A program made the translations under genes and the position numbers. Shown piece after piece: positions 52,434-56,599 of a stretch of 56,599 bases of DNA; positions within the stretch are counted from its first letter, which is position 1; each line of letters starts with the position of its first letter. The stretch is from Bacteroidota bacterium (GTDB taxonomy: Bacteria > Bacteroidota > Bacteroidia > NS11-12g > UBA955): positions 1 through 56,599 of the forward strand of contig JAGXTF010000080.1 in the NCBI GenBank assembly GCA_018333525.1. Reading direction: 5' to 3'. Below the pieces are notes generated by a model. The model made no database searches. It saw nothing but the letters and a program-made list of their open reading frames with translations, and was not told the origin of the DNA.

Positions 52434-52888
52434 GTTTTTTAATTTTAGGATAAATGCAATAGGTGGTGTAGAATTCTGATGTTCCGGAAAAATTAAGTGG
52501 AACCTGGAGACTCACATCGCTTGGAGTCATTTATGTAGTGCAAAGATAGCACAAAATTCCGGGAATGGAAGGGTGAGGTGGGGCAACGGCATTCTTCATC
52601 ATGAAATTGTGGATTTGGCGCACTTTTTAGGGACTTAAATATGTCGTCTCTGGAGAGGGAGGCTTATTCCAGGATATAAGCGGTTGGTGGTCTGTTGTTC
52701 TCCTTCGTCGAACCAAACAGACATGAGCACCAACCGCGGATTGTGTTTCTTTTTCAGGTAAGGGGATATCTTTGGTTGGTCCTCTTGACTCGCCGGCGAA
52801 GCGCGAGGCGACCAACCACTATTCGTCAAAATGTGAATAGGAGAGGAGTCTCATAAAGAAATCATAACTCAAATTAAAATAGTAATTT
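52434..52888. other. 455-bp gene-free region containing a hairpin-rich repeat
   Basis: The region holds copy 1 of the dispersed repeat at 52679-52820 and AT-rich flanks. Open frames in it read through the repeat and are not believed. A -7-like box for the NYN gene is not evident. Confidence 0.5.
52679..52820. repeat. Hairpin-rich dispersed element, copy 1
   Basis: This element of about 142 bp contains two hairpins. Hairpin A (52680-52737) has a 10-bp outer stem GCGGTTGGTG/CACCAACCGC, an inner 7-bp stem GTCTGTT/AACAGAC, and GTTC/GAAC. Hairpin B has stem TGGTTGGTC (52773-52781) / GACCAACCA (52810-52818) with an inner CTCGC/GCGAG. The ends AGCGGTTG and CAACCACT are near-perfect inverted repeats. 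A second copy in the same orientation lies at 54258-54400. GC content is higher than its surroundings. It could be a BIME/REP-like or MITE-like element. Confidence 0.75.
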
Positions 52889-54175
52889 TTACCTATGATT
52901 TTCAGAATTTGCACGTATAAATTCAAATTCTTCACCCCAATAGGTGATTTTATTTTTGACGCTCCATCCTTTACATTCTGTGACTAATGGGCTTGAATTT
53001 GTTGTTGAATCTTTCAAGCCAAGATCTGAAAATGGGTCAGGTCCAACATAAAAATGTTCGGATTCCGGCAGATAAAAATTTAATAACTTGCTCAATTTTA
53101 CTTCGATTTCCGGAGTTACATTTTTCATACTCAATGAGGTACATTGGTGTTTGTACTGTATAAAATACTCACTCACGCCACCGCTCATTACATTTGTATT
53201 GTCGAAAAATAGATATTTACCTTCAAAGCCATGAATGATTTTCAAAATGGAATCCTGAAATGCTCCATTTGTTGGGATGGAGTGCCACTTTCGTCTCTCC
53301 TTCCAAGTGGTATCTCCTGTAGCAAAATCAATGTATTCCACTTCATCGGTTTTTCGCATCAGGCCATATTGAAGTATAGAATCCAATATTATTATCTTAA
53401 TATGTGTGGGATAGAATTGATTTGACCCCAAGCCCAATTGGTTATAAGTAAATAAAAAACCATGGAAAGAATCCATTGTTGAACGATTCAATGGAAAGGT
53501 GTCTTCCTCAAATGGGGTAAACAAATCTGGATTTTGGATTATGTCGTCTACGTATTTCTGAATCATTTCACTTTGTCTTATGCTATCTTCTAGTTTTTTC
53601 TTTAACCTTTCAGACAAAAATGTACCGAGATTCAAATTGGGTATCAAATTTTTGTTAAATTCCAGTAGTTGAAAGGTTTTTTGATTGGGTATTGTCAATT
53701 CGAGTTTTCCACTTAATGCAATTCCTCCATTTTTTCTGGTCAAATTTAAATTGCCATTAATGGGATCCGGAGTAGTCCCCGATCCATAGCCATTTATATA
53801 ACGAAATGAAATTTTCCAGGATGGCATTTGAATTTGATATGAATCTGTAAAGTCTGGAATTTCGAATACAATTTGCAAAGAACCGGAAGCATATTTTTCA
53901 TGTAATAAGTCGCTTGATGACATTTCCATAATCAATAACGAGTTGCTCACTGAAGGAAGGATATCGGATGTCATCAGCCATCCATAAGTTTGTGGCAAAG
54001 ATGCCTTTTCAATAAAGCATAAAGTTGTATAAGGAAGAAATACCGTACTATCGGGCCAGGCAATTTTTCTTTCTATTTTAGGGGTTAAGGTTTTATCATA
54101 GTTATGCTTTTGAGCCAAAATTTGTGAAATACTCAATTGAAATAGGACAAAAAGAATAAAACAAAATCTCTGCAT
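52889..54175 (-). CDS. Orphan exported protein of unknown function
   Basis: This 428-residue protein has a signal peptide (MQRFCFILFVLFQLSISQILA, cleaved near AQK). The body contains two Trp/Ser-rich beta stretches (SWKISFRYINGYG) and Gly/Asp loops, a coiled-coil-like Lys/Glu section at about 187-205 and the C-terminal YWGEEFEFIR. No family or catalytic motif is recognised, and the C-terminus lacks a T9SS sorting domain. The gene has no co-directional neighbour close by and lies between the two hairpin repeats (ends 68 and 82 bp away). This may be chance or may mark an inserted cargo. Base composition looks similar to its surroundings. Confidence 0.6.
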   Translation of the reverse strand: MQRFCFILFVLFQLSISQILAQKHNYDKTLTPKIERKIAWPDSTVFLPYTTLCFIEKASLPQTYGWLMTSDILPSVSNSLLIMEMSSSDLLHEKYASGSLQIVFEIPDFTDSYQIQMPSWKISFRYINGYGSGTTPDPINGNLNLTRKNGGIALSGKLELTIPNQKTFQLLEFNKNLIPNLNLGTFLSERLKKKLEDSIRQSEMIQKYVDDIIQNPDLFTPFEEDTFPLNRSTMDSFHGFLFTYNQLGLGSNQFYPTHIKIIILDSILQYGLMRKTDEVEYIDFATGDTTWKERRKWHSIPTNGAFQDSILKIIHGFEGKYLFFDNTNVMSGGVSEYFIQYKHQCTSLSMKNVTPEIEVKLSKLLNFYLPESEHFYVGPDPFSDLGLKDSTTNSSPLVTECKGWSVKNKITYWGEEFEFIRANSENHR

Positions 54176-54467
54176 AGAATATAGACGAAATCTTTATACA
54201 ATCGTTGTTTTAGTATTCAAATATTCCTTATTCTCAAAATTATGTATTGAGGAATGAGTGGTTGCTCAATCCTTATTTTACTTCGTCGAATCTAACTGGT
54301 ATGATCAACCAACCGCGGATTCGACTTCTTTGTCTGGAACGGGGATATACCGTGGTTGGTCCTCTTGACTCGCTGGCGAAGCGCGAGTCGACCAACCACT
54401 AATATATAATATTTAAATGTCTTAATTTCAATCGGATTACCAGTTTCAAACAGACCAATCCATTATT
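54176..54467. other. Intergenic region with repeat copy 2
   Basis: Nothing coding. The repeat at 54258-54400 fills about half; the rest is AT-rich. No clear promoter is visible for the orphan gene, which starts at 54175. Confidence 0.45.
54258..54400. repeat. Hairpin-rich dispersed element, copy 2
   Basis: Same order of words as copy 1: CTTCGTCGAA, CAACCGCGGATT, GGGGATAT, then the conserved B hairpin. Hairpin B is perfect here: GTGGTTGGTC (54352-54361) pairs with GACCAACCAC (54390-54399), and inner GACTCGC (54367-54373) pairs with GCGAGTC (54383-54389). The element starts AGTGGTTG and ends CAACCACT, an exact 8-bp terminal inverted repeat. Hairpin A is degraded compared with copy 1 (TGGTTG/CAACCA only). 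Confidence 0.75.
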
Positions 54468-55439
54468 TTATTCCTCAGCTTTTACATGCAATAAAATGTT
54501 CCCCACCTTGGTTCCGGATTCAGCGTGTTTATATGCTTCAACAATATTTTCCAAAGGATATTCACTATCGATTAATGGTTTGAATTTTCCTTTTTCAGCC
54601 AGATCTTTTATATATAGAATATCGTCTTTGGTGCAGGTTGGAATTGGAAATAATACTTTCTTACCGCCAAATAAAGGGGTAATCAATGCGAGAAAAATAT
54701 TCTGCCAGTTTTTGCCTAATTCGGTGGAAATATAAATACCTTTTTCCAGCAATAATGGTTTGCATGCACCAAAAGAGGTTTTTCCTACCGAATCAAAAAT
54801 AAAATGAAAACGGTGTTGTAATTTGGTGAAATCTTCTTTCTGATAATCTACCACTATGTCGACACCCAAGGCTCGAATAAGCTCCACATTTTGGGAATTA
54901 CATACTGCCACTACAAAGTTTCCCATGGCTTTTAATATCTGAACTGCAGCAGAGCCAATTGCTCCTGTTGCGCCGTACACCATTATATTCTGTCCTCCGG
55001 TAATTTTTGCCGCTCGTATATCGCGTAGTGCATAGTGTGCCCCTTCCGTTAATGCTGCGCAAGTTGCAAAATCCAAATTTTCCGGAACAGTAGCAACAGC
55101 TGCATTTTCATCCATCAACAGGTATTCAGCGTGAGCACCAAATGTTTTGTCGTTATATCCAAATACCCTATCGCCGGTTTTGAATAATTTTACATTTTTT
55201 CCAATTGCGGAAATTTCTCCGCAAAATTCATTTCCCAACACCGGAAGTTTGGGATTCCATAGACCGCTGAATAATCTCGAAATTACGTATTCTGCACTTC
55301 TAAAGCCACAATCCGTGCGGTTAACAGTTGCAGTATGTACCTGAATTAAAATCTCATTTTCCTTGGGAACCGGTTTTGGGATTTCTGCAATTTGCACCAC
55401 TTCCGGCGGGCCATATTTTTTATAGACTGCAGCTTTCAC
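54468..55439 (-). CDS. Quinone oxidoreductase-like alcohol dehydrogenase (MDR family)
   Basis: This 323-residue medium-chain dehydrogenase/reductase has the N-terminal GroES-like domain (VNRTDCGFRS, LGNEFCGEISAIG) and the Rossmann NADP-binding motif GATGAIGSAAVQ. The zinc-binding Cys cluster of classic ADHs is absent, so it fits the quinone-oxidoreductase or enoyl-reductase subgroup that uses NADPH. It starts at a GTG overlapping the stop of the SnoaL-like gene (GTGA, 55436-55439), so the two are co-translated. The substrate is unknown. Confidence 0.88.
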   Translation of the reverse strand: MKAAVYKKYGPPEVVQIAEIPKPVPKENEILIQVHTATVNRTDCGFRSAEYVISRLFSGLWNPKLPVLGNEFCGEISAIGKNVKLFKTGDRVFGYNDKTFGAHAEYLLMDENAAVATVPENLDFATCAALTEGAHYALRDIRAAKITGGQNIMVYGATGAIGSAAVQILKAMGNFVVAVCNSQNVELIRALGVDIVVDYQKEDFTKLQHRFHFIFDSVGKTSFGACKPLLLEKGIYISTELGKNWQNIFLALITPLFGGKKVLFPIPTCTKDDILYIKDLAEKGKFKPLIDSEYPLENIVEAYKHAESGTKVGNILLHVKAEE

Positions 55440-55789
55440 GTTGGATTTAAGTTCATTAAATAGGAAGTGAGCTGTTTGATTTTGGAATTTTCAAAAATAA
55501 ATACATCGCAAAAAACGGCATCCAGCCAGCCACCAGCCTTAAACTCACATTTCACTGTGCCTTCAGCAATTACTACATTTCCCTCTTCCACCATTTGAAT
55601 GATAGAAATAATAGGCCTTCCAACAAATGCATCATTCAGAATTTCCCCGCGGAATTCTTCGATGCCATTTTTGCGATAATGGCCGGGCATAATCCATACA
55701 ACTTCCTTTGTAAGACAACCGAGAATTTTGTCATAATCCCCTTCATTAAAGCCCTCCATATAAGTTTGAACAATAGGTTTGTTGCTCAT
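55436..55789 (-). CDS. SnoaL/NTF2-like small protein
   Basis: This 117-residue protein of the SnoaL-like cone-shaped alpha+beta barrel family shows MEGFNEGDYDKILGCLTKEVVWIMPGH, the typical N-terminal helix and first strand, and a central YRKNGIEEFRG turn. NTF2-like proteins bind small hydrophobic ligands or act as isomerases/hydrolases; no catalytic set is clear. It is coupled to the quinone-oxidoreductase gene and may supply or protect its substrate. Confidence 0.8.
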   Translation of the reverse strand: MSNKPIVQTYMEGFNEGDYDKILGCLTKEVVWIMPGHYRKNGIEEFRGEILNDAFVGRPIISIIQMVEEGNVVIAEGTVKCEFKAGGWLDAVFCDVFIFENSKIKQLTSYLMNLNPT

Positions 55790-55895
55790 AGTTTAGAACA
55801 AATATGTAGAAAAAAAGAATAAGAACTTTAATATGGAATTCAATTTGACTCTCCGATTGTCTCTTTTTCGAACAAAGTTTAGGATTATCGGAAAA

Positions 55896-56213
55896 CTAGC
55901 CGGGTACGTTGGGAACAATATTCTTTAAGTCTCCGCTTCCGGTTGAAAACGAAATATTCAGGTATACAATTCTGTCCTGCATTTTAATTTCCGCAAGAGC
56001 TTCAAACGCGTCCAGTTTCATAATACGACATAAGGCTTCGTACAGCGGTTGCAACCTTTGTTCTTCCAATTCCAGCGTAATCGAAATCGCTAAATCAGAA
56101 AAGGTCTTGAATTCCAAAATGCTGCCATACTTCAAAATAGTTTCTTCTATTTCATTGATCAAAACATGCCGTTCGAGATGGCTATAGGCTGTCCAGAATA
56201 TGGGGCTTATCAT
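55896..56213 (-). CDS. Small hypothetical protein
   Basis: This 105-residue acidic soluble protein has an N-terminal stretch (MISPIFWTAYSHLERHV) followed by alternating helix and strand-like segments (ILEFKTFSDLAISITLELEE, MQDRIVYLNISFSTGSGD). It looks like a two-layer alpha/beta domain but I do not recognise the family. It is read from the same strand as the oxidoreductase pair with a 106-bp gap. The absence of frameshifts and the amphipathic pattern support a real gene; the repeat DNA to its right does not. Confidence 0.5.
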   Translation of the reverse strand: MISPIFWTAYSHLERHVLINEIEETILKYGSILEFKTFSDLAISITLELEEQRLQPLYEALCRIMKLDAFEALAEIKMQDRIVYLNISFSTGSGDLKNIVPNVPG

Positions 56214-56287
56214 GATGCGAAATTAGATTTTGTTAGAATTCTTTAACCGGAAGTAATACACTTTTATTGGTGATTTATTTTAAGAAG

Positions 56288-56315
56288 GCCGCAAGCCGCA
56301 AGCCGCAAGCCGCGA
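56288..56315. repeat. Short tandem array of GCCGCAA, four units
   Basis: Four 7-bp units GCCGCAA, GCCGCAA, GCCGCAA, GCCGCGA. It lies just after the small hypothetical gene's promoter region and is GC-rich in an AT-rich setting. Confidence 0.7.
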
Positions 56316-56399
56316 GCTGAGTGTGCGGTTCATTTGTTGAAATGTGCTTCTTATTTAATGAAAGAAATGAAAGAATTAAGAAAATGAAAAAATGGAATA

Positions 56400-56510
56400 C
56401 CGCTTCCGGCTTCCAGCTTCCTGCCACCGGCTGCTTTCGAGTGAAACGAGCCATTGTGTCTACCTGTTGCAACGAGTTACTAATGATAAATGAGTTAATA
56501 AAAACATCTC
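56400..56510. repeat. Dispersed intergenic repeat, right copy
   Basis: Second copy of the repeat at 499-611, sharing the order CCGCTTCCGGCTTCCAGCT, CCACCGGCTG, CGAGTGAAACGAG and ATAAATGAGT. The CTGGCCTCAAGCC word lies before the core in the left copy and after it in the right copy, suggesting a longer alternating array outside the window. Confidence 0.7.
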
Positions 56511-56599
56511 CGTGTTCTTTGTGCAAAGCAAAGCGCCTTTGTGTTCCGTGTTGTTTTTTTTTTGCTACTGGCCTCAAGCCGCTGGCTACTGGCTCTTAG

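Larger units (their letters stand above)
56214..56599. other. Gene-free repeat-rich right edge
   Basis: Contains a tandem 7-bp GCCGCAA array (56288-56315), a purine-rich run of AATGAAA-like units, and the right copy of the dispersed repeat (56400-56510). The end holds CTGGCCTCAAGCC-like words also present at 431-444. Open frames here are repeat-derived. Confidence 0.55.

Noticed and set aside
52627-52829. Two overlapping 62-64 codon frames in the repeat
   Set aside because: Arise from hairpin arms; no conservation expected between copies.
56288-56315. CRISPR-like array
   Set aside because: The 7-bp units are contiguous with no spacers, and no cas genes are present.
56275-56577. 100-residue open frame on the minus strand
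   Set aside because: Repeat-derived for the same reason; low complexity and poor start context.

Overview
The window is a chromosomal stretch of a member of the Bacteroidota, most likely a gliding, type IX secretion (T9SS) lineage related to Chitinophagales, Sphingobacteriales or Saprospiria. The evidence is a GldB-like lipoprotein, four proteins with T9SS type A-like C-termini, two giant proteins with the gliding-motility-associated (type B) C-terminal domain, PorT-like barrels, a DUF5686-type carboxypeptidase-regulatory protein, and promoter motifs of the Bacteroidota TTTG / TAnnTTTG class. Base composition is AT-rich (about 40% GC by eye). Genes are packed tightly, with many 1-12 bp overlaps and short gaps on both strands.

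Layout. 1-729: the 5' end of an IS3-like transposase gene cut by the window edge, then a gene-free, repeat-rich spacer. 730-8230: outer-membrane barrel, LuxC-type acyl-CoA reductase, arginase, a membrane glycosyltransferase/PAP2 phosphatase pair, a START-like protein, an M20 amidohydrolase and a lipoprotein. 8238-16011: DNA primase, a glucosaminidase-like protein, nadE overlapping an MFS transporter, a PorT-like barrel, gldB and a hotdog thioesterase. 16081-21962: DUF5686 protein, a histidine kinase/response regulator operon and a GlcD-like FAD oxidase. 22108-24553: two tandem paralogous T9SS-exported surface proteins. 24556-27453: a GH3/beta-lactamase-fold fusion. 27716-31044: ECF sigma factor, a protein with an inner-membrane helix plus a C-terminal beta-barrel, and a T9SS client. 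31045-41062: ilvE, an unknown gene and the two giant gliding-CTD proteins. 41072-46132: UMF1 transporter and the proteostasis cluster clpX, clpP, tig, plus tRNA-Leu(TAG). 46226-56213: secreted TPR-CAP protein, ABC-F ATPase, T9SS client, NYN-LOTUS protein, an orphan secreted protein between two copies of a hairpin-rich repeat, a quinone oxidoreductase/SnoaL pair and a small unknown gene. 56214-56599: a second copy of the repeat seen near the left edge.

How the genes work together. Two themes stand out. The first is envelope and surface biology: six probable T9SS clients, GldB, PorT-like barrels, peptidoglycan enzymes and a lipid/glycan modification pair. The second is housekeeping: dnaG, nadE, ilvE, clpXP-tig and tRNA-Leu.

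The most interesting unit is 27716-31044. The product after the sigma factor has a short cytosolic N-terminus, one transmembrane helix, a long low-complexity linker and a beta-barrel-like C-terminus. This is the architecture of the dual membrane-spanning anti-sigma factors known from Bacteroides, here followed directly by a T9SS client. The next most interesting is the pair of about 142-bp hairpin-rich repeats flanking the orphan secreted gene at 52889-54175. No CRISPR array, prophage or complete insertion sequence was seen.
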